Shown here piece after piece: positions 28,382 through 42,020 of a stretch of 64,000 bases of DNA; the first letter of the stretch is position 1; each line of letters begins with the position of its first letter. Under the pieces are notes generated by a model. That model had not been told where the DNA came from. It searched no databases and saw only the letters and a program-made list of their open reading frames with translations. A program made the translations under genes and the position numbers. Source of the stretch: Panonychus citri (lineage: Eukaryota > Arthropoda > Arachnida > Trombidiformes > Tetranychidae); assembly GCF_014898815.1 (NCBI RefSeq), contig NW_026515495.1, positions 310,001-374,000 on the forward strand. Direction: 5' to 3'.

Positions 28382-31300
28382 GATGTTGTTTCCTGTTCAT
28401 CTTTTGTCAATTCAATGTCAAAAACTTTTAAATGATTAGAAACTCTCATTTGTTTTAACAACAATTGTCTAATTCAGTTGACAGATTCAGTTAATCAACT
28501 AACCTTGACATTGATCTCTCTCTTGTTACAATCAAATTAAAAGTAATTTAATTGTTCCAATAGAAACATATTCTAATGTGAAGGTAAATCGAGATGTCCA
28601 TGATTAAGAAAAAAAAGTTAAATTCAATGTTTGATTGTTAATTCAATTATTCATTTGCTGATCGTGTTTAAATTTGATTATTGGGTTAATAGGATAAAAA
28701 TGATTCTGTTGATCAACAACAACAACAATTTACGATGAGAAATTTAGTAAAAACGTGATTTCAGAAGTTTCAAATTAAATTAACGAACTGATTTCGAGTC
28801 AAGAATTTACAAGGATTGAGAGAGAGAGTGAAAATTTCAAGGAGAATATGAAAAAATATTATCATTACTTGTAGATGAAGGTAAGAAATTGATGATATCA
28901 TAACAATAATCATATGAAGATAGAGCCATATGATGATGATGATGATGAAGATAAATAAACAAGAATCACGTCTCTACATTTGTTTCCACCATGTTAACAT
29001 AGAGGAAAAGATTTTCTTGAATAAAAACAACAAAACTCTGAATGAAACTCAGGGTAAGATGCTGATAGTTGTCGTGATGATGATAATAATGGTGATGAGA
29101 TTTTCCTTGAAGATGTTTCATCCCAAAAGCAACAATAAATAATAATCATCATGAAGGAAAAAACCATATTGGCAATAGCCTTGGTGATAAAATAAATAGA
29201 GAGAGAGAGAGAGAGAGATGAAAATGATGATGATGATGAAGGGAAAAAATTTTATTCTTCATCTCTTATATTTTTCTCTCATCATTTTTAACAATACATT
29301 GGATATTATTCAGAGAAAATATAAGGATAATTTAGTTTATTATCTTCTTCTTATTTCTATTCATCCAAAAAGTTCTGAACTTTCATGGAAAGAAAGAAAA
29401 AGAGTAGAGATGTTTGTCGAGTTTTTTTCTTCTTTTTTGTCTCAAAATTCAAGGTTAATCATTTTCTAACCTCATCTTCCTCCCACATCTTCTCAGGCTA
29501 TTCAACCATCATCATATTCTCTTCCAATGAACAGAATCATCTTCATCAATTATAACAACAAAAAAGAAACAAGGTAAAGAGGAAACTATTGATTGTCAAT
29601 AGACAAAAACTTTACACTTTCTTCCCAATGACAAATCATTTACACTTCCGATTTCCCATCAAATTACTCAAATAAGTCAATAATTTTGGGCAATTTCATT
29701 CATCACTATTGATACAATTAAGTTTATCAATGGAATTGATATAATTGTCAAAGTAATTTAAGATCGTTACATTTAAATGTAACTAGAATTGTAAATGATT
29801 TAAGGAAAAGACATTTGAATGAAATTACCTTTAGATTGACTTTACAAGGTAAAGGAAAAAGATTCTGTCACTATTTGTTGGCATAGTTTAAAAATGATTC
29901 AGAATGATGATGATGATGATGATGATGTGAAGGAGAATGATGAAAATGATAGAGAAGAAAAAAAGTTCTAAAAAAAATGTTGAGAGATAAAATTTCAACA
30001 TTTTATCAGAACTTTTTTTTTCTTCTTCTTTTGCATAAAAGTTTCTCGAAACTTGATTTCATTTTTACTCAACTTTTTTTTTCTTCTTCTCCATTCATTC
30101 AGAGGCTACAATGTTTTTCCAATGTTATTTTCATATGTTATTAACATGAGAATATATTACCTTGAATGCTCTTGTTTTTTTCTTTACCTTCTCATTCATT
30201 TTATCATTATCTTTATTCGTCATCTTCTTCCTCATCTTTTTTTCTCATCATTTCTCTCTCTCTCACTCACTCGTTCTTATCATTGTAATAGAGGGAGAAA
30301 TCTAGTTGCTTATTTCATAGATGTTGAGCTCAGAGAAAATGATTTCTCAGTCTAAAAACTATTAGACTTGATTGTTTGGTATTCGTTGGATATTATTGAT
30401 TTTTCACCATCTCTCATTCTCTCTCTCTCTCTCTCTCACTCACTCACTCTCATGTATTCAACTTTATCTCCATTTTGATTTGATTTGCTTGTTAATCTAA
30501 AAATGTAAAAATCATATTCTTCGGGAAACTTTTTCTCGCTTATATTCACAGTTGAAATGATAACAAACTCTGATTACCAATCATGTAGAAAATTCAATCA
30601 TCGATAATATATAATATGTGTTCCATTGAATTGTAAATAAATTTAATTGTCAATTATCATCACTAATCATCAAGCAAAAAATTAGCTAATTGTAGCCTAA
30701 TTGCTTGAGACTAAAACCAGAGCCAAACTTTTTTTTAAACATTAAGATTAAGGAAGTTGGAATCAAATTTCAAAGTCGCAATTATTTAGGTTAATTATTT
30801 TTACTCAATTATTATCTGATTGAAATCATTGATTAAACTCAGGTTATCATTCAAGTTTCATGATCATTTTTTCATTCACCATTCAAAAACATCAAGGAAA
30901 TCATCTTGGAAATTAACCTTTAGGTCAATGTTGTCCATGTTAATCCTATGGTCAAATTTGTTGGTTGTTTTGACCTTCAACTTGACTTTTGTTGATTTTT
31001 CTTGTTTCAATTGATGATATTGGTTCATGATGGAAATGATCAACACCATTTTCACAATCATTTATCATGATCACCATCATGATGAACATAAACATTAACG
31101 TTTTAATATAATACATGAAATGATTGATGAGAATTGACTATTAAGCTTTTATTACATTAATCAACGATAATTTAACAATAATGATAATTAGCTTAATAGT
31201 GATTTCGCTTAATTTGATAACTTTCAACAATCAAATAATAGATTTGATTAGTTTTATTATCAATCGTTATTTTTTAACTTTTCAAGTTAATCAATAAACT

Positions 31301-32553
31301 TAACTTGATAATATCATTGCAATGAAATGTTTAAAAGTTACAACATTCAACTTGAAACTTTATTATTAGTTAGTTGATTGAATGAAATGTTAATTTAGTT
31401 TTACAAATTAAGAGATTTTCTTAAATCATTGATTACAATTAGACTACAAATAACATTGACACAAATTTCCGATCAACCAGAATTTTAAATTCTAAACTAA
31501 TAGTTAATCTCGGTGAATATATTATTACATTTGGTTGTAATTTACATATAAAAGAGATGATCAAATATACTAATCACCATTAAATTAGAATCAACATTTA
31601 ATTGTGATCAGTATATTGATCAGATTGGATTGTTGAAAATAACCAAATCTAGTCAATATTTATCATTCAGAGTTTCATCATGATCATTATTACATAACAG
31701 TAATTGACTGAGCAATCATGATGGAATCAAAGTTATTATCAATGTTATTCACATGAATCTGTTAATAAGATTAATATTAATTGTTGATCGCAATTTTATT
31801 TATCACAATTTCAGTAAATTCAATTTACATTTTAAACATTTCATGGTTGGTGTACTTGAAAAGTTTCACTTGGAATCAAATATTATCATAAATTGAACAG
31901 TTCTAATAAAGTGACAAGCAAGTCAATCAGAATTGTTTATCTCATTGTTTATTTTCATGTCTCTGAGTATTTTTACCTCAAGCGTTTACAGGGGATTCAA
32001 ATCTTAGTATTGATAACATACATCAAGGATAATGCAATTGGTTCAATCAAAATAATACCAATCATGATAAATGTGTTAAGATGATGAGGATGATTGTCAG
32101 AGAGAGAGAGAGTGAGCATGGTGAAAATCTGTGAAAGTTTCAAGATGAGTAAAGATATAATCAGGGGCAAGGAATCATCAACATCTCTTGGTGTAATTTG
32201 GACTGAGAATCATCAACTAAATGTCATCAGTTTTATTTGTTTTTCCTCTTTTACACTAAAAGTTTTTCTTTTCTTTTCTTTTTTATTTCATTTCATTGTA
32301 ACTGAATTCAGGGTAAGAACACTAGGAGATAATGAAGACAATGATTCGGATGAATACCTTGGAATATGTTATGGGCGAATGAAAGTGAGACCCAGAGAGA
32401 AGTCGACAAGATAAAGAAAGAAAGAAAAGAAAGAGAGAAAAAAAAACTATTCGACCTTCATTGGTTATTGATGTCTATTGGAGTTTCTAATGTCGATCAG
32501 AAAGAGATGAAGATGAGATGATGATGCTCATCATGATAAAAGAGTAAAAGTCA

Positions 32554-32584
<31 letters not shown>

Positions 32585-32856
32585 AATTATGAGAATTCAT
32601 TGGGAGATCAAGAAGAGGTTATCAAGATGAACATCATCATTTTCCTCATCATCTCAGCTAAATGAAGATTCTTTCCCTTGTCATCCCTATTCTCATCAAT
32701 TGACATCATTCATTTACTTACTTTTTTTTCATTAGAAACCATAGTTTTATGAGTATCCTCATCATCTTGATTTAATCTTCATCATCGATCCGATTCTTAT
32801 CATCATCATCATCATTAAACATGAAAAAAAGGCAAGTGAGAAAGGTTAACTCACTC

Positions 32857-32859
<3 letters not shown>

Positions 32860-32891
<32 letters not shown>
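32860..32891. repeat. (CT)n microsatellite
   Basis: Uninterrupted CT dinucleotides in intergenic DNA. Confidence 0.9.
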
Positions 32892-32893
<2 letters not shown>

Positions 32894-35800
32894 ATCTTTA
32901 ATGATTATGATGAGGAAAAGGGAGAGATTGATAATTACAAAGAAAATCTCAATGTCAAGTAAATATTGATTCTAATCAATGTAATAATAAGTGTGACAAT
33001 TAAAGTCAGTTGCCAATATCATATTAACCTAAATACCTCAGAATCGAGTGATAAATTAATCAATTGGTAATCGATCAAATTTAATTGATTATTTTCACAA
33101 TGATTGTGTTAAGACAAAAGAGATGAAGCTAAAGAATGAGGATAAAGATGGAGATAAATGATAGATAATCAAGTTAATCATTTTCTTTTAATCCTTTTGA
33201 TCGTTGATTATTTAATAATATCGTCAACAAGTTGATTCGTTTTTCATTTTTATCTTAATTCATCAACGAAAAAAAAAATGATAACAATGATGGTAAGAAT
33301 ATGTCTCACGGTTATCAGTTAATTGCCATAAAAATAAAAGCAAAAGATAATCACAATTAACTCAGCATGAGATTCAGCTTTTTGTTTTAATTACAATTAA
33401 AACTTCACTTTTTAATTGTGAAAGATTATTGAAAGACATGAAATAATATTAGGGTGGAGATGATGATGATGATGATGAGCAATTAAAACTGATTCACTAA
33501 TAATCAGTAACAATTTATATCTCCTAATTTAGTTATTATTATTATCATCATGTTAACCTGAGATTCAATATAATAATCATTGAATACAATGAGTCAAGAT
33601 GAAACAATTGATTTAATTGTTGTTTTAATTGTCAATTCATTTGTTTTCAATTTTATTTTGTTCAATTCCCTCTTTGTTTTATAATAAACTTAATTGTCAA
33701 CAATATTCAATGTTATTGGAAATTAAGATAAACTTTTCTGATATAATATAAAAAAAAAATTAAACTGATTGTTATTAGTTTTTTGTTTTGTTTTTGTTAA
33801 TCAGATGAAACATTTAAATTTGTAAACAATTTTTACAATTTAATCATTTTCATCGAGTACAATTCATTATTATAATGATAATCTAATTACATCTAATTGT
33901 TACAATCAATGGCACTTGATGATGAGAATGCTGGTGATACCATTTGATTAATAAAAATATTTCATATCCTGGTTTAAAGATGTAATTGATTAGAGGATAA
34001 TGATATGTTATTACCTATTAACAGTTAAGTTAATTGTGACTCCCTTAAGATTGATTTAGAAACTAAATTAAAAGTTAAACAGGTAGAGAGAGAGAGAGAA
34101 ATGGTGATGATGATGATGGAAAATGTTTTAAACTTGAAAACAAAAAATCAATGTTGATCATCATTTGGGGTGGGGTTTAGGGATGCTAATGATGGAGAGA
34201 TGATGATGGTCAAAAATGACGATGGAATTAAGTTAAGAACTTGAATGTTTATCTTGACCAACATCAATCCACATCACTTTTTCATCCAAAATCATTTTAT
34301 CAGTGAAAGGTTGATCTTCATACGAGAGAGAGAGAGAGAAACCAATCAACTTTTCTGTCTGGAAAAACGAGTGCCACAAGTTTGAGAAGAGAAATAATTT
34401 GCAATAGAATTTGTTGAGGCTGATAACCGGAAGTCGCCGAGAAACTCCATCAAGAGGGCAATAAGAAAGAAAGAAAGAAAGATAGAAAGAGAGAGAGAGA
34501 GAGAGAGATCATAATCATCATCATTATCCATGAATTTGTCTTATCCCTGAAAAAAACCTGAGGATAATAAAGGCAAGTTATATGAAGAGTCTACAGATGA
34601 TGAAGCCGGTTTCAAGAAGCAACATCATCTTTACTGATAATCACCATTTTCTTAATCGTTTGGGTAATGATTTAAATCACTGGTACAGAAAAAAAATCCA
34701 TGATCAAAGTTCAGATTCAATGAAAATTGTAAAAGTTCAATGATTCATTGAAAAGAAAGAAGCAAAAATTTGAATCACTAATCAATCTAATAACAATCTA
34801 GAACGAGAATAGCTAATTGTCATCACCATAATCATCATCATCATCATCATCATCAGGAAAATTTATATATAACAATTGAAATTAATAAAATCTAATATAT
34901 TTGACAAAAAAAAACAGTGTAAATTTAATAATTAATTAAATACTATTGATACAATTGAATTTGTCATTGAATTTTTCATGATAATAAAACATGATGATGA
35001 TGAAAACTGAAAAACTATTCCAATTCATTGTGATTTTCATACGACAATAATTAGAAGCAGACATAATTAATAGATTGTATTGTTCACCATAATCATTAAT
35101 TAACAATTAAACTATAAATTGTTAACCTTATTCAACAATTAATTGTTAAATCATTGACAACAGAAAATAATTCTGGACTTTACCAAATCATTTCCATGAA
35201 GATTGTAAAAAAACTTTACCATGGAAATGATTGAAAAAATGTTCAATAATCAGAGAGGAAAAAAAAAGTTAATTGTTGATTAAACAATAATCAATTGTAA
35301 TTGTTATTAAATTGTTATCATAAGTAATCAAATTTCTCATGTTGATACTTGTTGATTTTGTTTCAATCCAATGAGAGTAACAATTTAAAAAAGTTAACAA
35401 GGTTAAATTACATTGAGAGAGAAACAATTTCACTTTCATTTTAAATTAACTAAATTAGTTAAATCTCATCATCAAACTCAATTAAATTAAATTGTTTAAC
35501 TAATTTAACTCAATCTTTTAATAGATTATTGTTATTACAATCAAGGAGAAAAGTAAAAAATTTTAATTACCTTGGATTGGACAATCTTGATGAGTTAATT
35601 GTGATCCTCAAGTTGATATTAATTGTTGTTGATTTTAATTGTTCACTCAGTGTTGATCATTTAAATACCTAAATTATGATTAAGTTTTTGAGTTAATCCT
35701 TTTTTTAAAACTGGATTTAATTTTAGTCCAATGGATTAAATTGTTGATGATGAAATGTTATGTTGTTGTAATGATCATTTAATTTAATTTTAATCTCACA

Positions 35801-36476
35801 ATTAAACCTTGAAAAAATTAAATTACCACAACAATCAATAGGCACACATTGAGAAACACACATTAATTGTAGTTAATTAAACTGAATCAATTTAATTGTT
35901 GATACTTTTACTTGATTCAAGTTTAATGATTATGATGATTATTTCACTTGATCCGTTTGAAAAGGTGAGACAATTTAAATTAATTGTGATGATGTTTGTT
36001 GCTTGGATATTGTTATTAACTTAATCATCATTGGCATGAGATCAAATCAACTGTTAATTGTTAGTGTACCAATCAAGTAAATCTCAATACTGATTATCAA
36101 TATAACTTAAGCAACACTTGTTGTTGATTGTTGATCATTTAAAACATTCACAGTTTGATTAACTAGATATTTAAATGAGCTAGTTGATTATTAACAATTA
36201 CAATTAACTTTGGTGTTTTAATGGTAAAGATAAAAAAAAAGTTACAATGTAACTCGACTGGTTCACAGTCAGTGAGATAAATGAAACCAAGAAAAATGTT
36301 TGCATCATTGAGAGAGTGATGAGAGTGAGCAGAAAGGTGAAGAGGATGAAGAGGATGAAAAGGATGATGAGAGAAAGAGAGAATATTTACTTTCTTTCCT
36401 AATAGAAAGGAAAACAAGTATGAGGAAGATGAAAGAAGACAAAGTGCGAAAGAGAAAAGAGAAAGAAAAGAAAAGT

Positions 36477-36478
<2 letters not shown>

Positions 36479-36518
<40 letters not shown>

Positions 36519-36534
36519 GATGATGATGATGATT
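36479..36534. repeat. Compound (GA)n(TGA)n microsatellite
   Basis: About 17 GA units run directly into a GAT/TGA trinucleotide tract. Confidence 0.9.
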
Positions 36535-37456
36535 ATCAATTCTATTCTTTTTCTGCAACTTTTTTCTCCACCATGTAATTGTCTATGTTAGAACGAGGAA
36601 CAAGTGGAAAAAAAAGAAGAGAGAAACAAAAAAGAAAACAAAATTCGTTCTAAACTCAATAGAACTTTTCGAATTACCTAATATTCGAAAAAAGAATTGA
36701 ATAGTTAATTTCGAGGTGAATCATTAATGAATCAATTGTAATCATTTAATTATCGTAACATTCACATGAACCATAATCATTTCGATTAAAAATTTACTCT
36801 ATTCTCATAAAATTAGTTCCAAAACATTTCGAGAACTTAATTTACCTCTTATAACATTCATTATATTATATCTAAATACTAAATATAAATAATTAATTAC
36901 ACAAAATGGAAAATACCTGTAAATTAACATTCAATATCTACCTGAAAAAGATTAAGGATTAACCAATAAAATGATTAAATTTAAGCTGATTAATGGATTA
37001 ACTTGAAAGTCACATATCGTTAATATTTTACCTTTAATTGTGATTGGAAAACAAAAAACAATGAAAAGCAAATTAAAAACATTTTTTAATCTTTCAAATT
37101 GAAATAATAAAATAAATTGAATCTCAAATAGATTCATTTTAATTAAACCTTTTCTCCATCATGATAATAATAATCATCATCACTTCATCATGATGATAAC
37201 TGAATTAATCTAAATCAAAACTGTGAATCAGTTTATATTTATACACTTTCATTATTATTATTGAAGATGAAATCACATAAATTTAAGTTAATATTAATGA
37301 AAGCAAGATTATAATAGTGACCAAGATGATGGACATTGGATGGATTCTCAACCATTTGTTGATATATAATCAACATTAATCAAATACTATAATGGATAAA
37401 CAATTACAATTCATTCATCTTTTGTCATGATCATGATGATTACTCAGATTATTATC

Positions 37457-37488
<32 letters not shown>

Positions 37489-40073
37489 AGGATTCTCTTA
37501 AAGTAACAAGTTGAGTTGATAACGTTAAAACCTTTCTCACAATGGATATTAAAATTGTGATTATATTAATAGTAATTAAAGTGAACAATTTAAATTGTTA
37601 CCAGTGATTAGATTTCCATAATCTCATAATAATAAGAAATCATGAATGAAACAGCAAAAAGAAAGCCAAAATTCAAAGGTAAACCTCAACATCAATTTTA
37701 ACCATGAACTTTTTCATGGTGATGATGAAGATGATGATAAGAAAGATGAGCAAATTATGATAACAAGTTAATCTTTATCATCCTTTCAAGTTAATTCGTG
37801 TTTCTTAATCATATCATTTGATAATTATCATGATGATTATCATATGGAAAACAATATTTAGATGTGTGTATATAAATAGCAATTTGTTAATCATGTTTAT
37901 TATCATTTCTCCTTTTAAATAATATTATCAAGTTAATCCTTTTAGATTGTGTAAAACTTTTTCAATGGTTATCATCATGTTGTCTTCAATTCCTTCAAGT
38001 TTCATTTCCTTTTCATGATACATGTAATGTAACTTTAAAGGTCAATTGATTGCATCATCTTTAAGTGACCCTTTGGTTGTTGTTGTTGTTGTTATGTGAC
38101 TTTGGTGATGATGATAAACAATAAAATGAATTGTAAATGGCTATTTCAATGTAGATCAGTATTTCATCCTAGTTACAGGGAAAAGTTCACCATAACATGA
38201 TCTTTGTTTTTGAATAGAGAAGCAAAAAAAAATAAGAAAGAAAGAAGAAAAGAAAGAGAAAGAAAAAAGTTCTGATGATTCTCAGTGTGTGTTGAATTCA
38301 AATCTTTTATTACCATGTTGTTTATTATATATTAGTTTCCCATCAACAGGGAATCATAATCATAACCGTAATATAATCATCATCAGAATCATTTTCATCA
38401 CTACTAACCTCCAATTCAAAGTTTTATCTAATGTTAAACATGAATTATTATCATTATTTTCATGATAATCATCACCATTATCATCGTCATCATCATTTTC
38501 ATCATCATTATCAGTAACTTGTTTACATTATTCTGTTTTTTTTATTGATTTGGTTTCAGGTAAGAAAAAAGGTATTTAGATCAGCCTTAAGGTGGACGGA
38601 AGATGGATACACATATATGTATGTACCTGGGAAGATGATGATGAGAAATTATTTATATTTTAATTAAGGGCAATCTTCATGTAACCACTCCCATGAATTC
38701 AGGGTGAAGAGAGATAGAAAAAAAAAATAATAATAATAATTGTTGAGTTCTAATCAATCAATTGGTTAATGAACACACAAAGTTTGCGCTTTTTTACAAT
38801 AAGGAAAACATTTGATTGACAGTAGACTAAAGTGTTGACCCAATTTCAAACGGCTTCGAACTGACCAAATATCATATTCCTATTTTATCTTTACCGTATT
38901 TAACATTAGATATATTGTCAACTATTTTCGACAATCAACAAATGTTATATTATTAATATTAACTTTGATTGTTTATCGATATCGATATTTTTTCTTCTTC
39001 TTCTTCTTCTACTTGTTATTTGATCTTCAATCATCATTATCAGAGATATTAAATGTATCTTGTTCACTTCATCTTCTTTACTTTATCTTTGCTTATCCCT
39101 TTTTTTTGCTCTCCTCTTATACTCTGATCATGATTCCCTGCAGGTAAAATCATTGATGATAACTGAAACCTGATCAAAGGGTCAACAAGACTTTTTGGTC
39201 CCGGAAGTGATACTATTTCTGTTGTTAGTGACACAGGAAAAGTGTATGAAAGATTAACTAAGGATGGAGAGAGAGATGATGATGATGATGATGATGATAA
39301 TGATGACCAGCAACTTTTTGATGAATCAAAGTTACTTCATTTGATAATGATAAGTTTTTGTTGGTGATAAAAGATAATCTGTCTTGAGATTAACATGGAG
39401 AAATCATCAAAACATGAAAATAATGATGTTTAATTGGAGGGGAAGATGAAGATAAAAAGCTGGAGAAAATAAGAGTTTATAATAATCATGATGAAAACAC
39501 GAGAATAGAAATATTTGTTGGAAGATTATCTTTAATGATACCTCATATGATAATGATGGTGATAAACAATGGAGCTCATACAGACACACACACACTCACA
39601 CTCTCACTCTGAATGGTGAGTTAATCTTCATTTCAGTTATCATCATTATCTTCACTTTTTAACCGTAGAACATGAAAATGTAAATCAATCACATGTTATT
39701 ATTTTCTAAGTGATGACAGAGGAATAACTAAAAAACCAGGTAAATGGAAAGAGAGAGAGAGAGAGAGAAGAACAAGAATTTTTTTTATAAGAATGAGTAT
39801 CAACTAAGTGAGAAGGAGAGAAGTGAGATTTTCTGGCGTAAATAATGAGAGAGAAAACAAATAATAACCATTTGACTTCCCTGTTGACGAACAAGCAAAA
39901 TAAAAGGAAAAGAGGAGAAGAAAAGAAGAAGAAAAGTAAAAGGAAACTTATTTTATTTGTAATCATTTTGGAAGAAGAAGAAGATAAAAGATGAGAAAAG
40001 ATGAGAAAAATTACTAAGAATAAAAAATGATTGCGTTCATCTTTTTTTGAGAAGATGAAATGAGTGAGAATTT

Positions 40074-40074
<1 letters not shown>

Positions 40075-40130
<56 letters not shown>
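40075..40130. repeat. (GA)n microsatellite, about 55 bp
   Basis: Uninterrupted GA dinucleotides, about 740 bp before the start of the GT92 duplicate. Confidence 0.95.
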
Positions 40131-40133
<3 letters not shown>

Positions 40134-40510
40134 TGACAATGATAATGCGTGAAGAATCATAGAAAGAGTGAAACCAATGATGATTATTTTAGAGAATCAG
40201 AAATAAAATGAAATAATGCTGAGAACATGAATTCTGAAGAAAGATATGAACCATGATGCAAATATTATCATGATCGTCTAAATGTTGTTGACTTTTACCA
40301 GTAAATACAATCAAAAGTATTTGTAATTTGATCATATCCATATTACCCTTTTTTCATATTCAAAGTTTTGTTTGGCGGTTTTCTTGTTATCCTAATATGT
40401 TGTGTTATGTGTCTTAGGAACAAGGTTGACAAAAAAAGCTCATATAATCCTCATGAAAAGTGAAAGAATTGTCATTTGCATCTATTGACAGATGAAGAGT
40501 CGAATGAAGA

Positions 40511-40513
<3 letters not shown>

Positions 40514-40553
<40 letters not shown>
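40514..40553. repeat. (AG)n microsatellite
   Basis: Uninterrupted AG dinucleotides about 315 bp upstream of the GT92 duplicate breakpoint. Confidence 0.95.
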
Positions 40554-40556
<3 letters not shown>

Positions 40557-40868
40557 GAATTGGAAAGTGTCAAATGAGAATGTTGATCATTTGGTTAGCG
40601 AACCAAAAAGAAAAGAATAAAATAATTGATGAGAATTGTTGATAACCCTCAGGCCTTTCGTCATAAAATATTGGATAGAATTTTTTGTCTTGAGAATAAT
40701 TTGATTAAATGTATGTGATGATGATGATAAAGAATCATTAATATCCTTATATTAATGAAAAGAGAAGAAAATATTTAAACTGTTGGAAATACGAATAAGT
40801 TAAATTAGAATGACATTTGTGATATTAACAAGAAAACATGTTCAACTGAAAATTGCACGAATTTGCTA

Positions 40869-42020
40869 ATAAAATTTCATATGCAACTAATTCAGTTTCC
40901 CTGGTTGATTCAAAGTGTCAAAAAGCTCGTAACAATTTAAGAGTAATCAACAATCGACCTGAGGTTAAGCAAGATTTTGCCGTTTGCGTTAAAGGACTTG
41001 ACTTTCTCCATGAAGATCTTAGTGTCCGTCTAATTGAATGGATTGAACTTTTGAAAATACTTGGAACCAAAAAGATTTTCCTTTATGAGATGGAAATCCA
41101 TCCAAATATATCTAAAGTTTTAAACTATTATCAAGAGAAAGGATTAGTTGAATTAACACCGATCACTCTACCTGGAGATCAGCCCAATTTACCTGGTTTC
41201 CAACATCTTTACCTGAAAAACAAGTTGACCGCTAAAAGACAAAATGAACTGATCCCTTATAATGATTGTCTTTATCGGAATCTTTATTCATATTCATATT
41301 TAGCATTACTGGATATCGATGAGATTATTATGCCCTTACAGCACGACAATTGGTCTGATCTAATGGCCGTTGTTGAACGGGAATCACTAAAGGAGAAAAA
41401 CTATTCCCGTGCCAGTTATAATGTTCGTAATGCTTATTTCCTTGATGATCTGGGTGTCGGTGAGCAACAGATGAAACACACAGCCATGAGCGGAATTCCG
41501 ACCTACCTTCATGTTACAACATGTCTATCGATCTCGAAATTACACTAAACCAGGACAGTACGTTAAATGTTTCCACAATACGGAAAGAGTTGTTTCCCTT
41601 CATAATCATTTTCCACTTAATTGTTTTGGCTCATGTACAACCTATTCAATCAACACTTCATTAGCTCACCTTCAACATTATCGTAAAGATTGTGTCGGTC
41701 CATTGAAAAACTCATGTAAAACCGATTTCAGGATATACACAACTCGAGATACAACAATATGGAAATACAAAGATCAACTAATCGCCAATTCAAATGCTGT
41801 TCTCAGTCAACTTGGTTTCTTTGAATCACCATCACCATCATCATCATCTTCATCTTTATCTTTATCTTCATCTTCATCATTCAATGAACAACAAAAATCG
41901 CCATCTCTTCTCTTCATCATCATTATCATCATCTCTAGGCTCAATTTGGTCATCATTTTGGCTCCTATTATCCTTTCATTATCTTTTAATCATCAAATCT
42001 TTCAATTGAATTTTAATAAG
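40869..42020 (+). pseudogene. 5'-truncated, frameshifted duplicate of the GT92 glycosyltransferase
   Basis: Homology begins abruptly at AAAATTTCATATG, corresponding to about 18823 in the intact gene. It runs through the coding end and a little of its 3' flank (to ~17683). About 640 bp from the start is almost unchanged: the encoded protein differs at only a handful of positions (for example GFR to GFQ). Two small deletions at 41481-41495 remove three bases in total, changing HTGHEPG to HTAMSG. A CA deletion at about 41508 then shifts the frame, so the first reading stops at 41548 while the catalytic C-terminal half continues in a second frame from 41511. The Ser-rich tail is rearranged too. 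The signal anchor, stem and N-terminal half are missing, so no functional membrane enzyme is expected. Because the parent has no introns, a retrocopy and a DNA duplication look alike. No poly(A) tract is evident. Confidence 0.9.

Larger units (their letters stand above)
19661..40868. other. Gene-poor intergenic stretch
   Basis: I see no supportable gene in 21 kb. It is AT-rich sequence with dispersed (ATC)n/(GAT)n, (TTC)n and (GA)n tracts. All open frames translate to low-complexity Ser/Leu/His/Met runs or lack any domain signal and splice context. Distal regulatory elements of neighbours or unannotated non-coding RNAs cannot be excluded from sequence alone. Confidence 0.55.

Noticed and set aside
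36163..36558. 131-residue minus-strand frame with His and Ser-Leu runs
   Set aside because: Translation of (ATC)n and (GA)n microsatellites; low complexity throughout.
41794..42009. Extra His/Ser-rich frame at the end of the GT92 copy
   Set aside because: Shadow frame of the (ATC)n tail already explained by the pseudogene.
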